Assembly (NCBI GenBank): GCA_003175695.1
Contig: PSRA01000180.1
Location: forward strand, 1-51,256
Source: Bacteroidota bacterium
Lineage (GTDB): Bacteria; Bacteroidota; Bacteroidia; Chitinophagales; Chitinophagaceae
Reading direction: 5' to 3'
Length of the DNA stretch: 51,256 bases
The notes under the pieces are model-generated. The model was not told the DNA's origin and did no database searches. It saw only the letters and a program-made list of their open reading frames with translations. This document shows positions 8,524-16,031 of the stretch, one piece after another (within the stretch, counting starts at the first letter, position 1; the number at the start of each line of letters is the position of its first letter). The position numbers and the translations under genes are program-made.

Positions 8524-9408
8524 GATTATTTTTTTAAAGAATGAAGTGAATGGTATTGTAACCGTTGAGCTTCGCCACTCGAATGAGTTTGATTTAAATA
8601 TCTGGTTGAAGAGTGGAACCAACGGCGCAGAAAAAACCAAGACCCAAATGGCTGCGTTGTCAATCCAGAAAAAAGCAACCAAATAAAACGTGGCTATTCC
8701 CATAACCACAGACCAAATGATTCGCGCGGCGGGATGATCTGGCGAAGTCTTCGGATCAGAGATCATGAAGAAACTAAATAATAAGAGGCTACCCGAGCTG
8801 ACTGAGTGAATAAAATAATCGGGTTGCCAACCAAGAATTATGATCTGCCTCCAATATAACAGCCCCACAAATGCCAGGATAAAACCAAGACTGGTATCGA
8901 GCTTCTGAACCCGCGTAACTACAATAGTTCCAAGAGTAATTGTCAGAAAGAAAAATACTGTGTTCGCGCCCCATTGTCCTGGAGACAACCATGCGTCTTT
9001 GGTAACAATCATGGTCGCGACAATTCCAAAAGCAGAGGGATTGAAAATATGCTTACGGCCAAACTTGAATATGAATTTTGACGCTACCGTTAGAAATCCC
9101 GCAAGCAAACTGGTATACCAGTGATTCGTCTTTAGCAGGAGACATAAACTTAATCCACTGATCAGGCTGCTGAGAAACCAGAATCTCCATCCTCCATTTC
9201 TCAAACGCATTTTCCACTCACCCGATTGTATGGCAAAAACTAAATAACTAAAGACCACGCAGCCTCCCAGGCTCATGAGGAAATGTATCCATTCCGGTTT
9301 CCAATTCAATATCACCAATCCATAACAAAGAAAAAATGTTTGAAAGACAGCCTGAAATATTCTCGGATCAAGCTTTATTGGCTTTGATAACATGGCTGGT
9401 GGTTTCAT
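7039..9408 (-). CDS. NQR2/RnfD-like membrane protein joined in frame to a DUF2330 protein
   Basis: The open frame codes for 789 residues in two unrelated modules. Residues 1-295 form a polytopic membrane protein of the NQR2/RnfD/RnfE family with about eight hydrophobic segments. GRKHIFNPSAFGI and LLLFSFFMISDPKTSP are the family blocks. The SGAT-type motif that carries covalent FMN in true RnfD/NqrB is not visible, so electron-carrier function is doubtful. Residues 296-789 form a complete DUF2330 protein with its own Met and signal peptide, which is listed separately. An A7 tract sits at the junction; one A fewer would give Phe-Lys-Lys-stop just before the DUF2330 ATG. I therefore suspect two genes merged by a one-base difference (mutation or sequencing error), though a genuine fusion cannot be excluded. 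Start: ATG at 9408. Confidence 0.7.
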   Translation of the reverse strand: MKPPAMLSKPIKLDPRIFQAVFQTFFLCYGLVILNWKPEWIHFLMSLGGCVVFSYLVFAIQSGEWKMRLRNGGWRFWFLSSLISGLSLCLLLKTNHWYTSLLAGFLTVASKFIFKFGRKHIFNPSAFGIVATMIVTKDAWLSPGQWGANTVFFFLTITLGTIVVTRVQKLDTSLGFILAFVGLLYWRQIIILGWQPDYFIHSVSSGSLLLFSFFMISDPKTSPDHPAARIIWSVVMGIATFYLVAFFWIDNAAIWVLVFSAPLVPLFNQIFKSNSFEWRSSTVTIPFTSFFKKIIMKPFNKKIAALFILIVMISHDTFAFCGFYVSKADGTLKNKTSQVIVVHDGNRSVITMYNDFKGDPKDFAMVVPVPVVLKRSDIKVIEPGIFNLLNEYSKPRLVEYYDENPCNIRNEERNKLAPQAADVAVIGYGSAEKANKVTVEAKYLVGEYDILILSAKESSGLKDWLNENGYKIPNGAEEVLDPYIKSNLKFFVVKVNEKEKKKLSENFLRPIQISFNSPRFMLPIRLGMANAEGDQDMIVYAFTKSGRIECTNYRTVALPTGNKIPLFVQSNFANFYSNLFQYQWNKDGKSVAMVEYAWNVSPTNYVKCDPCVAIPPSDRDLQQAGVWWLKTRDWSDYSDVQNPSDYSDYSDNVYFTRLHIRYNREFFPQDLMFAETPNKENYQARYIITHPATGEFNCDAGRKYLNDLRQRRRAELDNLSSLTGKSYTDWDVVAKNSQEEKAMPDGATYASVNADIYSSDKKNNGILIATLGLVGLASVVSLRRQRNRN
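8529..8535 (-). other. A7 homopolymer at the RnfD-like/DUF2330 junction
   Basis: On the coding strand TTC TTT AAA AAA ATA ATC ATG runs through the junction. With six instead of seven A the frame would read TTT AAA AAA TAA and stop five bases upstream of the DUF2330 ATG. Such tracts are prone to replication slippage, transcriptional slippage and sequencing indels. Confidence 0.6.
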
Positions 9409-9863
9409 AGAAGATGCTTCCTGGCTTTCTTTGCATAAATGCCCTTAGACAGAAAACTTAAAATTTTGTTATTGAATAAAAATATTCCCGACCAGCATTT
9501 TGAATGGAGGATTAGGTTCTCGACATAATCATTGGTTTGTTACATTCATCAGTATTTTTTGCCTATACCAGGACTTAATAAAAAACGCAATAAAAACCTG
9601 TGAAGATTGATTTTCAATTTGGACTCCACATCACTGATATCTGGAATTATAACGTGCAGTGTCACCGATCCTTGCTGAGACTAAGAGAATATTTGCGATT
9701 ATTTGGTTATAGTAAAAGGAAAGCCATGTTTGCAAATCTGGAAAAAAGAATTCAATCGATCATCCATCATCCCATAGGAAATCAAATAAAATATTCAATA
9801 TTGACCCAACAAAACTTTGAGAGCATATGCAACCACGTTAATTTCTTACCTTTACATTCTCTT
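9409..9863. other. Spacer of 455 bases between divergent genes
   Basis: An open frame runs from a GTG at 9600 into the downstream oxidase-like gene, but the first 88 residues show no family similarity and precede the usual family start, so I treat this as non-coding. Close to the ATG at 9864 a TACCTTTA box (9847-9854) could be a promoter -7 element. Nothing else is recognised. Confidence 0.4.
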
Positions 9864-10418
9864 ATGGGTAAATTTTTTAACCAAATAGAACCTGCCCATC
9901 ATTCCTTCATCGAAAGCCAGCATTTGTTTTTTGTTGCTACGGCTCCGCTTAGTGCTGAAGGCCACGTAAATCTTTCTCCCAAAGGGCTCAATTGTTTTAA
10001 AGTCTTATCTCCTAACCTCGTTGCCTATATGGATCTCATCAGCAGCGGAAATGAAACTTCTGCTCATACTTTAGAAAATGGACGGATCACCTTCATGTTC
10101 TGTTCATTTGATAAAGTCCCAAATATCCTGAGACTGTATGGAAAGGGTCGAACTGTATTGAGGACCGACAAAGAGTGGAACGATCTGTCATCCAACTTCA
10201 CGATATATCCCAGCACGAGGCAAATCATTGTAGCCAATATTTCAAAAGTGCAAACTTCCTGTGGCTTCGGCGTACCCCAATATGAATACCTTGGCGAAAG
10301 AGATATCCATTTTGAATGGGCAGAAAAAAAAGGAGCAGAAGGACTGAATCGATATGTCCAGGAAAAAAACCTCATCAGCCTGGATGGGTTACCTACGCCC
10401 TTAGCTAATCCCATATAG
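9864..10418 (+). CDS. Pyridoxamine 5'-phosphate oxidase family protein
   Basis: A 184-residue split-beta-barrel flavin/F420-type protein. The sequence opens with MGKFFNQIEPAHHSFIESQH and continues with FFVATAPLSAEGHVNLSPKG, the conserved nucleotide-binding block of this family. YMDLISSGNETSAHTLENG and CSFDKVPNILRLYGKGR follow, and the end LDGLPTPL is also typical. I chose the ATG at 9864 because relatives begin exactly with MGKFF; the frame is open further upstream but not conserved. Members of this group are usually annotated as general-stress or FMN-binding oxidoreductases; true pyridoxine metabolism is unlikely. Substrate unknown. Confidence 0.85.
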   Translation: MGKFFNQIEPAHHSFIESQHLFFVATAPLSAEGHVNLSPKGLNCFKVLSPNLVAYMDLISSGNETSAHTLENGRITFMFCSFDKVPNILRLYGKGRTVLRTDKEWNDLSSNFTIYPSTRQIIVANISKVQTSCGFGVPQYEYLGERDIHFEWAEKKGAEGLNRYVQEKNLISLDGLPTPLANPI

Positions 10419-10466
10419 CTCCCGAGGCAAATAAATTCTGATCTGTCGATGCATTTTAATTCCAGT

Positions 10467-10474
10467 TAAATTTG
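10467..10474 (+). promoter_or_regulatory. Candidate -7 box upstream of the DinB-like gene
   Basis: TAAATTTG fits TAnnTTTG and lies 16 bases before the ATG at 10491, which would leave a very short leader. No convincing -33 TTTG is seen at the expected distance, so this is only suggestive. Confidence 0.25.
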
Positions 10475-10490
10475 GCTCAAATAGTCTAAG

Positions 10491-11009
10491 ATGTCAGTTT
10501 CTCAGGAAGTAGAATTTTGGATGAAAGGACCCGTCGACAATGTCCCTTCACTACTCCAACCAGTGGCACATACTCTTTTGCAAATGCGCAAGGAAGTAAG
10601 TGGGATAATGGGCGACTTCCCTCCCTCCCTGCTTTGGGAAAAGCCTTCCGGACTCGCTTCCCCGGCGTTTCACCTCCAACATATACCCGGTGTTTTAGAC
10701 CGACTATTTACTTACGCAAGAAACGAACCCCTCAGCACTTTACAGTTTAAGGCACTCGGGGAAGAAGGTAGGCGCAATGATGACCTCACTATTACAATGC
10801 TTTTAGACAGGCTGAGTGAGCAAGTAGAAATTTCCCTGGAGCAATTACGAAATACAAATGAATCGAGCCTTACCGATTCCAGGGGTGTTGGAAGAAAGCA
10901 GCTGCCCTCCACCGTGATAGGTCTTCTGTTTCACGCCGCCGAACACTGCATGCGTCACACAGGTCAGCTTCTCGTAACTGCAGGAATTTTGCGGAGGACC
11001 ATGCAATAA
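10491..11009 (+). CDS. DinB superfamily protein
   Basis: A 172-residue four-helix-bundle protein of the DinB/YfiT-like superfamily. The pattern of three metal-binding histidines is visible: FHLQHIPGVLDRL in the second helix and HAAEHCMRHTGQLL in the last helix. Proteins of this fold include bacillithiol or mycothiol S-transferases and many uncharacterised members; nothing here specifies the thiol or the substrate. It follows the oxidase-like gene by 72 bases on the same strand, so both may belong to a small detoxification or stress group. A -7-like box upstream suggests its own promoter. Confidence 0.8.
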   Translation: MSVSQEVEFWMKGPVDNVPSLLQPVAHTLLQMRKEVSGIMGDFPPSLLWEKPSGLASPAFHLQHIPGVLDRLFTYARNEPLSTLQFKALGEEGRRNDDLTITMLLDRLSEQVEISLEQLRNTNESSLTDSRGVGRKQLPSTVIGLLFHAAEHCMRHTGQLLVTAGILRRTMQ

Positions 11010-11105
11010 CTATTCAAAACTCGGAATGACTTACCAAAAGATGCAAGCCAGAAATTCGACAACGTTCATCTTCAGCATCGAGCCGTTGACGGAGATATCT
11101 TCAGG

Positions 11106-11558
11106 TCAATTCAGTTTATATGTTGTCATGAGTGATTTTTTACATTCATTGGATAACCTGTAAACTTTATCCTGGATTACATCAATCAGGCCTTCCCACT
11201 CCGCCCTGTCTTTGTGAATGGTTTTCACACTGTCATAGCTATTAATCAAATTATATAATGAATCTGTCAGTTTTTCAATAGTCGGACTTTGATACAAATT
11301 CAGTCTCCCATAGTAAAGCTGATTGAAGTTGAACTTAGCAGTGGTATAATTGGCCTGTGAAAGAGAATCACTGGGATTGCTGATTGACGTAGAGATGCTT
11401 CCCAGGTCGCCCAATAACTGATCATAGACCTCGCTTTGTTGATTAAGAAAATTCTTTCCGAATTCGCGTTGGTTGTTTTCTCTGTATTCGTACAATCCAA
11501 TGAGGATGGGAACTACAGCAACGATTAGCCCCAAATAAGTAATGGTTTTTTCCGCCAT
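11106..11558 (-). CDS. Membrane-anchored hypothetical protein
   Basis: A 150-residue protein with one N-terminal membrane segment (TYLGLIVAVVPILIGLYEY, residues 6-24) followed by a hydrophilic, helix-rich domain (NNQREFGKNFLNQQSEVYDQ and onward). This is the layout of a signal-anchor protein with a periplasmic or cytoplasmic helical domain. I do not recognise a family. It is convergent with the DinB-like gene, 97 bases away, and divergent from the Dabb gene. Confidence 0.6.
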   Translation of the reverse strand: MAEKTITYLGLIVAVVPILIGLYEYRENNQREFGKNFLNQQSEVYDQLLGDLGSISTSISNPSDSLSQANYTTAKFNFNQLYYGRLNLYQSPTIEKLTDSLYNLINSYDSVKTIHKDRAEWEGLIDVIQDKVYRLSNECKKSLMTTYKLN

Positions 11559-11669
11559 ATTTTTTAATTCTTAGGTAATAAAAAAAACTAAGAATCTTAC
11601 AGCATTGATTCAATGAAACAATGTCGGGTCGAAAATTCTTTCGTATTTTCAGCAACTTAATTTACATCA

Positions 11670-12077
11670 ATGAAAAAATCAAGCAGGAGAAAATTTATAG
11701 CCGTCGCGGCTGCTATCTGTGCAGGCACCACAGCAAATGCAATGCCTTTTCGCAGCGCAGCAAGCAAATACCCATTAGTGCATCATGTATTTTTTTGGCT
11801 AAAGAACCCGGACTCAGCAGAAGATCGCGCCAAACTAATTGAAGGAGTCAAAACCTTGTCAAAAGTTGACACAGTACAGGAAATTCATGTTGGAGTCGTT
11901 GCTAATACAGAAAAACGAGATGTCGTAGATGCCAGTTGGGATGTGTCTGAATTAATATTCTTCAAAGATCTTGCCGGACAAAGCACTTACCAAACCCATC
12001 CCGTCCACCTTGAATTCATAAAAAATTATGGCCATTTGTGGAAAAAAGTTGTCGTCTATGACGCAATGGAAGTATGA
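11670..12077 (+). CDS. Exported Dabb (stress-responsive A/B barrel) protein with Tat-like signal
   Basis: A 135-residue protein. SSRRKFIAVAAAICAG at the N-terminus is a twin-arginine-like signal (SRRKFI) with a cleavage region ending in ANA. The mature part is a Dabb ferredoxin-like domain: LVHHVFFWLKNP at its start, a conserved WDVSELIFFKDLAGQSTYQT block, and HPVHLEFIKNYGHLWKKVVVYD at the end. Dabb proteins form dimeric barrels and are often of unknown catalytic role. Exported Tat-type forms are common in Bacteroidota. A small hairpin follows the stop codon. Confidence 0.85.
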   Translation: MKKSSRRKFIAVAAAICAGTTANAMPFRSAASKYPLVHHVFFWLKNPDSAEDRAKLIEGVKTLSKVDTVQEIHVGVVANTEKRDVVDASWDVSELIFFKDLAGQSTYQTHPVHLEFIKNYGHLWKKVVVYDAMEV

Positions 12078-12094
12078 AGATTCATTTCAAAAAA

Positions 12095-12114
12095 AGGAAC
12101 AATAGATTGTTCCT
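12095..12114 (+). terminator. Possible terminator after the Dabb gene
   Basis: AGGAACAAT and ATTGTTCCT form perfect 9-base arms around a 2-base centre, 17 bases after the stop. An A-run precedes the hairpin, but only a weak T-rich stretch follows, so strong Rho-independent action on the plus strand is uncertain. Confidence 0.4.
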
Positions 12115-12205
12115 CCTTCATTGATTTGGTAATCAATTCGAAAATTGCGTTTAAGCTCACTTACTAATTCCCCCTAATTCGATTTTCTAAAGTAGTACGG
12201 CCTGA

Positions 12206-12652
12206 CTAGCGCTTAACGGGATGCATATTGGTTGCCACACCTATTCGGTTCCACGCATTAATGGTAACAATTGCCATAATGATCTGGGCTGTTTTTTCTT
12301 CGCCAAAAACCTGGATTGCCCGATCGTACGCATCGTCGCTGAGACCATTACGATGGATATAAGTAATTTCTTCCGTGAGTTGAAAAATTAACCTCTCTTC
12401 ATCAGAAAAAATACTCCCTGCCTCCTTCCATGCGCTAACAAGGAAAATTTTTTGTTCCGAGGCTCCGGCTTTCATTCCATCGCTGGAATGCATATCGACA
12501 CAATATGCACATCCATTGATTTGAGAGGCCCTGATCTTGATTAATTCACGGTGCAAGGGATCGATAGAGGAATGGTCAACATAACTATCTAACGCGTCCA
12601 TCGCCGTGTAGGCTGCAGGCTGAACCTTATGAAAATTTAATCTCGATTTCAT
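12206..12652 (-). CDS. Carboxymuconolactone decarboxylase / AhpD-like protein
   Basis: A 148-residue all-helical protein of the CMD/AhpD family. The redox motif is intact: ELIKIRASQINGCAYCVDMH contains Glu36, Cys48, Cys51 and His55 in the AhpD arrangement (E-x11-C-x2-C-x3-H). Members act as alkylhydroperoxidases or thiol-dependent peroxide reductases. GVATNMHP at the C-terminus is typical of this subgroup. The Crp/Fnr regulator and a DUF4406 gene lie upstream on the same strand; AhpD-like genes in Bacteroidota often accompany Crp/Fnr genes, so control by that regulator is a reasonable inference. Confidence 0.88.
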   Translation of the reverse strand: MKSRLNFHKVQPAAYTAMDALDSYVDHSSIDPLHRELIKIRASQINGCAYCVDMHSSDGMKAGASEQKIFLVSAWKEAGSIFSDEERLIFQLTEEITYIHRNGLSDDAYDRAIQVFGEEKTAQIIMAIVTINAWNRIGVATNMHPVKR

Positions 12653-12655
12653 TTT

Positions 12656-12850
12656 TTAAGTTTTGTGAACCGGGAAATTGCTGTTATTCGCACCGGTGTG
12701 AAGATAATTCCTTCTCTTCAAATTAATTTGAGCCCAGGAGTTTCCGGGTACCAGCACCAATAGTTCGGCTACCGAAAGTTGAAGATCAGTTAAACTAATA
12801 CGAAATGATTCCCCCATATGTGCTTTTAATATCTTGGAACTATTTTTCAA
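12656..12850 (-). CDS. Doubtful small open frame between DUF4406 and AhpD-like genes
   Basis: A 64-codon frame starts with TTG overlapping the DUF4406 stop codon and ends three bases before the AhpD-like ATG. An internal ATG (12817) would give 53 residues. The tight packing is gene-like, but no family, signal peptide or membrane segment is evident. It may simply be an open spacer or a gene remnant. Confidence 0.2.
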   Translation of the reverse strand: MKNSSKILKAHMGESFRISLTDLQLSVAELLVLVPGNSWAQINLKRRNYLHTGANNSNFPVHKT

Positions 12851-13206
12851 TATCCATTTGAAGGAATATCTTCCAATCGGTAGTAGACCTTCAATCCACG
12901 CTCACGCGCAATACGCACGTCTTCGTCTGCGCCTTTGGATTCACCCGGCAGACGAAGAACAGCATCGCATTTAGTAAGCAAGCGCTCAGCCACTGGGTAA
13001 AGTATCTCCTCATAAGCTGCATCTCCGGGTTTTTTCGACCCAGCCGACTCAAGCAATGGAAGGGCAACCCATTCCCCAATCATCGGAATATGGCCCATAC
13101 GGAAAATGGGCAGCGCTGCAGCTTCCAGCCTGCCTAGGTTTTCTCTCATTAAAAAAGGATCATCATTTGTCCCGCTCCGATAAGGGCCGGCGATCAATAT
13201 TAGCAT
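12847..13206 (-). CDS. DUF4406 family protein (nucleoside deoxyribosyltransferase-like fold)
   Basis: A 119-residue protein starting MLILIAGPYRSGTNDDPFLM. AGPYRSGT is the DUF4406 signature and resembles the nucleotide-binding start of nucleoside 2-deoxyribosyltransferases. NLGRLEAAALPIFRMGHIPMIGEW and CDAVLRLPGESKGADEDVRIA are conserved further on. The frame is open to 13239, but the ATG at 13206 starts exactly at the conserved strand. Function in the family is not established. It lies 56 bases downstream of the Crp/Fnr gene on the same strand. Confidence 0.75.
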   Translation of the reverse strand: MLILIAGPYRSGTNDDPFLMRENLGRLEAAALPIFRMGHIPMIGEWVALPLLESAGSKKPGDAAYEEILYPVAERLLTKCDAVLRLPGESKGADEDVRIARERGLKVYYRLEDIPSNGY

Positions 13207-13262
13207 GACAAAAATTTTCAGACAAAGAAAGTCAACCAAGTCAAGAAAAAAATTAAGGTAGA

Positions 13263-13853
13263 TTAAGAAATTTTTGTCTTTGCCAGATTATTCCGGATAG
13301 TACTGAGAAATTCCGGAGAAATGCCCAGGTATGATGCAATTTGTTTTTGGGTCACATGCAATTGAACCTGGGGATATTTTTTTAAGAAATTCACGTATCT
13401 CTCCTCAGCTGTCAAAGAAAGATTTTCGATCATACGTAATTGCTCACGGATGTATGCATTTTGAAAAATTATTCTGAAAAATCGTTCAAATACCGGCAAA
13501 TCAACCAGCAATTTTTGAAAGTTCTCCTTATTTAGCTGAACAATTTCGCTGTCTTCCAGTGCTTCCACATACAGTGTGGCGGGAAGTTCATTTATAAAAC
13601 AGTGCATATCTGTGATCCACCAATCAGCCAATCCAAACATGATTGTTGATTCCCTGCCGGATTTATCAACATAATAAGCTCTCAAAGCGCCTCTGTTGAC
13701 AAAATAAATATATCGGCAGATTTGTTGTTCCCGAAGCAATAAATCTTTTCTCTTCACCTCCTTTAATTCCAGGATGGAAAAGAAATAATTCCTTTCATTT
13801 TCCTGAAGAGAAATATGCTTACTTACATTTTGTAGGATGAGCTGGTATTCCAA
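13263..13853 (-). CDS. Crp/Fnr family transcriptional regulator
   Basis: A 196-residue regulator. Residues 1 to about 120 form the cyclic-nucleotide-binding-type beta roll (RYIYFVNRGALRAYYVDKSG and ADWWITDMHCFINELPAT). The C-terminal winged helix has LHVTQKQIASYLGISPEFLS as recognition helix. The beta roll lacks Fnr-type Cys clusters, so an Fe-S sensor is unlikely; the effector is unknown. Bacteroidota carry many such regulators for peroxide- or quinone-related genes. The start is a TTG, because a stop codon lies four codons upstream and there is no ATG in between; the N-terminus agrees with the usual family length. Likely targets are the DUF4406 and AhpD-like genes downstream. Confidence 0.85.
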   Translation of the reverse strand: MEYQLILQNVSKHISLQENERNYFFSILELKEVKRKDLLLREQQICRYIYFVNRGALRAYYVDKSGRESTIMFGLADWWITDMHCFINELPATLYVEALEDSEIVQLNKENFQKLLVDLPVFERFFRIIFQNAYIREQLRMIENLSLTAEERYVNFLKKYPQVQLHVTQKQIASYLGISPEFLSTIRNNLAKTKIS

Positions 13854-13935
13854 TGATAGTGCCCGTTAGGACAGCAATTTAGACAGATGTTTGGCAAATA
13901 TCAACCTCGACGCTCTATCGCCTCGTAAATCCCTA

Positions 13936-14766
13936 TTATTGATTTTGGTATTTGGGGGATTGAGTCTTGTCCGTGTTCTTTGCCTTTGGCCTATACAACG
14001 TAGGCGTATTGGAATTATTCGCCGGATCATTGGTCTGTTCAACTGCAAATGGGTCATAATCCCGGCCCAAAGAACTATTTGAATTTTGAAGCTTTGCATT
14101 CTTCATCTGAAGGATCCGCATTTCAGATTTTAGAAATTCATTCTGAGCCCGCAAAAGTCTAAGATCAGAACTCGAGGAATTCAAACTGTATGATGGCTTT
14201 TGTATCCTCGCCATATTCTCTATTTCAGCGTTTGAGATCCCTTTTTGTGAAAGATCACCCTTTAATCTGGCGATATATTGTTGATCTGTATCCATTTGTT
14301 TGCTTCCCAGGGAAACCGCCTTTTGCAAATTATCCAGGGCACGCCTGCTATCGAGAACAGCAAGATAAGGCGCCGTGATATCATTAAACTGCCAGGCATT
14401 TCTCTTGGTCGCATTCGAGGTCTTGATACTATCGATATTCTTCCTCAAGAGAAGTTCAGTAGAAATTATTTTATTTACCAAAGGTTCAAAATTTGCGCGA
14501 ATACCGGAATCTGCAAGCAGACCAATAAATCGATTGTCCAGTTGCTGAAGGTTGACTAAATTATCGTTGAGAACCCGGTCAGCATTAGACAATTGTTGAT
14601 TCATCGTCAGCTTCAGGCCATTCTTATCTCGGGGCTGGTCGCTGATGGCACTGTCCCAAAATACTGTTAGTGTTAATATCAACAAAAGGATAGAAGCAAC
14701 ATAAAATCCGGAAAAGATCCAGGTCATCTTTTTCCTTTCAGTCATAACAGAATTATTTGAGATCAT
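13936..14766 (-). CDS. tssO: Probable type VI secretion protein TssO (Bacteroidota T6SS-iii)
   Basis: A 276-residue protein with one N-terminal membrane segment (WIFSGFYVASILLLILTLTVF, about residues 16-36). A long helical region follows, including LRLLRAQNEFLKSEMRILQM, and then a low-complexity Asn/Pro/Thr tail. This architecture and its pairing with the TssN-like gene upstream fit TssO, a component specific to the Bacteroidota T6SS (subtype iii). An alternative ATG at 14745 would shorten it by seven residues. No other T6SS gene is seen in the window. Without a profile search the name remains an informed judgement; the alternative is a generic membrane coiled-coil protein. Confidence 0.5.
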   Translation of the reverse strand: MISNNSVMTERKKMTWIFSGFYVASILLLILTLTVFWDSAISDQPRDKNGLKLTMNQQLSNADRVLNDNLVNLQQLDNRFIGLLADSGIRANFEPLVNKIISTELLLRKNIDSIKTSNATKRNAWQFNDITAPYLAVLDSRRALDNLQKAVSLGSKQMDTDQQYIARLKGDLSQKGISNAEIENMARIQKPSYSLNSSSSDLRLLRAQNEFLKSEMRILQMKNAKLQNSNSSLGRDYDPFAVEQTNDPANNSNTPTLYRPKAKNTDKTQSPKYQNQ

Positions 14767-14818
14767 TTGATTGCATTAATGAAGTGAATAGTCAATGAAA
14801 AACATGTCTGCCAATAAA

Positions 14819-15637
14819 TCATGAAGCCACTTTCTGTTCTAAGGGTTGCTGCATTTTTACTCGCCGAGCTACAATAATTTCATCGGGGCCGATATCATTC
14901 TCCTTGGTATTGAGTTCAGGATCCAGTTGCCTGCTAATCAGGCCTCCCATGGTTTCCGCGTAAAACTCCCATCCGTATTGATTTTTGTTCATGTCGACCA
15001 ACTCAATTTGATATTTATTATCCATCGTCTGGTCAAGAATGAATTGGTTGAACAGGGCACCCAATTTGATCCAGGAAGAAACTTTTACTGGGAACACCAT
15101 TTCCTGCATATCGAAGTATTTGAGCGCCAGCTGAAAGCGGATCTCCACAATGTTTCGAAACAGAAGCGTCTGGGGATCAGGGGGAGTAACCGAATTATTC
15201 CAAACCAGACTCTCTTGTTTGGGTATGTGTTTATAAAAAAACCAGGCTTGGGATAACGTGAATGGTAACATGAACACACATGCGCTCGCCAATGCCATCA
15301 GTGAATCTGTTCCCGTAACCAGATATATGAATTCGAGTGCCAGGAAAATAGCCAGAGCAAGCAGAATCGTGGAAAAAAGATATTCCTGGTAGTAATCTCT
15401 GGTCAGAAAATTTGCATTTTGAATGGCGCGAACGTGTATCCAGCCCATCGCGGCGAAAGCAATCAATTGAATTAATCGAAGCAATACATAAAAACCAGTA
15501 TGCATCAATGTGAGGCTTCCAAAAACAACACCTACTAGAATAAATCCTGCTGCATAATTCTTAATTAATTTCCTGTTTTTTCTCAATCGATCAATAAATG
15601 ATGAAAAAGAAAATACCTGTTGGTCCAAAGTTTTCAT
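14819..15637 (-). CDS. tssN: Probable type VI secretion protein TssN (Bacteroidota T6SS-iii)
   Basis: A 272-residue protein with about five membrane segments in residues 24-150 (NYAAGFILVGVVFGSLTLMH, YVLLRLIQLIAFAAMGWIHV, LFSTILLALAIFLALEFIYL and others). A soluble C-terminal domain follows, with EIRFQLALKYFDMQEMVFPV and KNQYGWEFYAETMGG. Length and layout fit the TssN family, a membrane protein of the Bacteroidota T6SS. The frame is open to 15694, but the ATG at 15637 begins just before the first membrane segment and is preferred. The TssO-like gene follows after 52 bases, suggesting one transcript. Confidence 0.55.
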   Translation of the reverse strand: MKTLDQQVFSFSSFIDRLRKNRKLIKNYAAGFILVGVVFGSLTLMHTGFYVLLRLIQLIAFAAMGWIHVRAIQNANFLTRDYYQEYLFSTILLALAIFLALEFIYLVTGTDSLMALASACVFMLPFTLSQAWFFYKHIPKQESLVWNNSVTPPDPQTLLFRNIVEIRFQLALKYFDMQEMVFPVKVSSWIKLGALFNQFILDQTMDNKYQIELVDMNKNQYGWEFYAETMGGLISRQLDPELNTKENDIGPDEIIVARRVKMQQPLEQKVAS

Positions 15638-16031
15638 ACAATCAATTTCTATTATCTTTAAAGCAATACGATCAGTCAGGCAAGGGCTACACATGTTGTC
15701 TCATGTGACGATCGAAGCGCAGATGATTTATCTCGGAAGATTGGGGACTACAAGTTTTTACTCGGATTTGGATTAATGGTCTTTACTATTTGTATGCAAT
15801 CACCAGACAAAATTTTAACTACAGTAAGGTTGGTTCGATTCAAGGTGAGTCTATAAAGGGATCGATCGTTCCTTTAAGTTAACTAATAAATGAGAAATAT
15901 AAAACTATAAGTTGTTTAAAATTAATGAAATACAAGCAGAACGCCACACTTCAAGTCTCCGTTTCTTGCTTAATCCCCTAATTTTCAAATAATTGAGAGG
16001 CATCTCCCCGTGATTAAACGAACCAATACTT
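15638..16031. other. Spacer of 394 bases upstream of the TssN-like gene
   Basis: I see no gene here. A GGTTCGATTC sequence near 15834 resembles a tRNA T-arm, but no acceptor, D or anticodon stem can be built around it. The promoter for the TssN/TssO-like pair should lie near 15640-15720 on the minus strand; no exact consensus match was found. Confidence 0.4.

Noticed and set aside
14278-15256. Long plus-strand open frames opposite the TssO/TssN-like genes
   Set aside because: They are antisense to better supported membrane proteins, show no family pattern, and have no promoter-like sequence.
15825-15850. T-arm-like GGTTCGATTC sequence
   Set aside because: No tRNA cloverleaf can be formed with the surrounding sequence; there is no anticodon stem or CCA-side acceptor stem.
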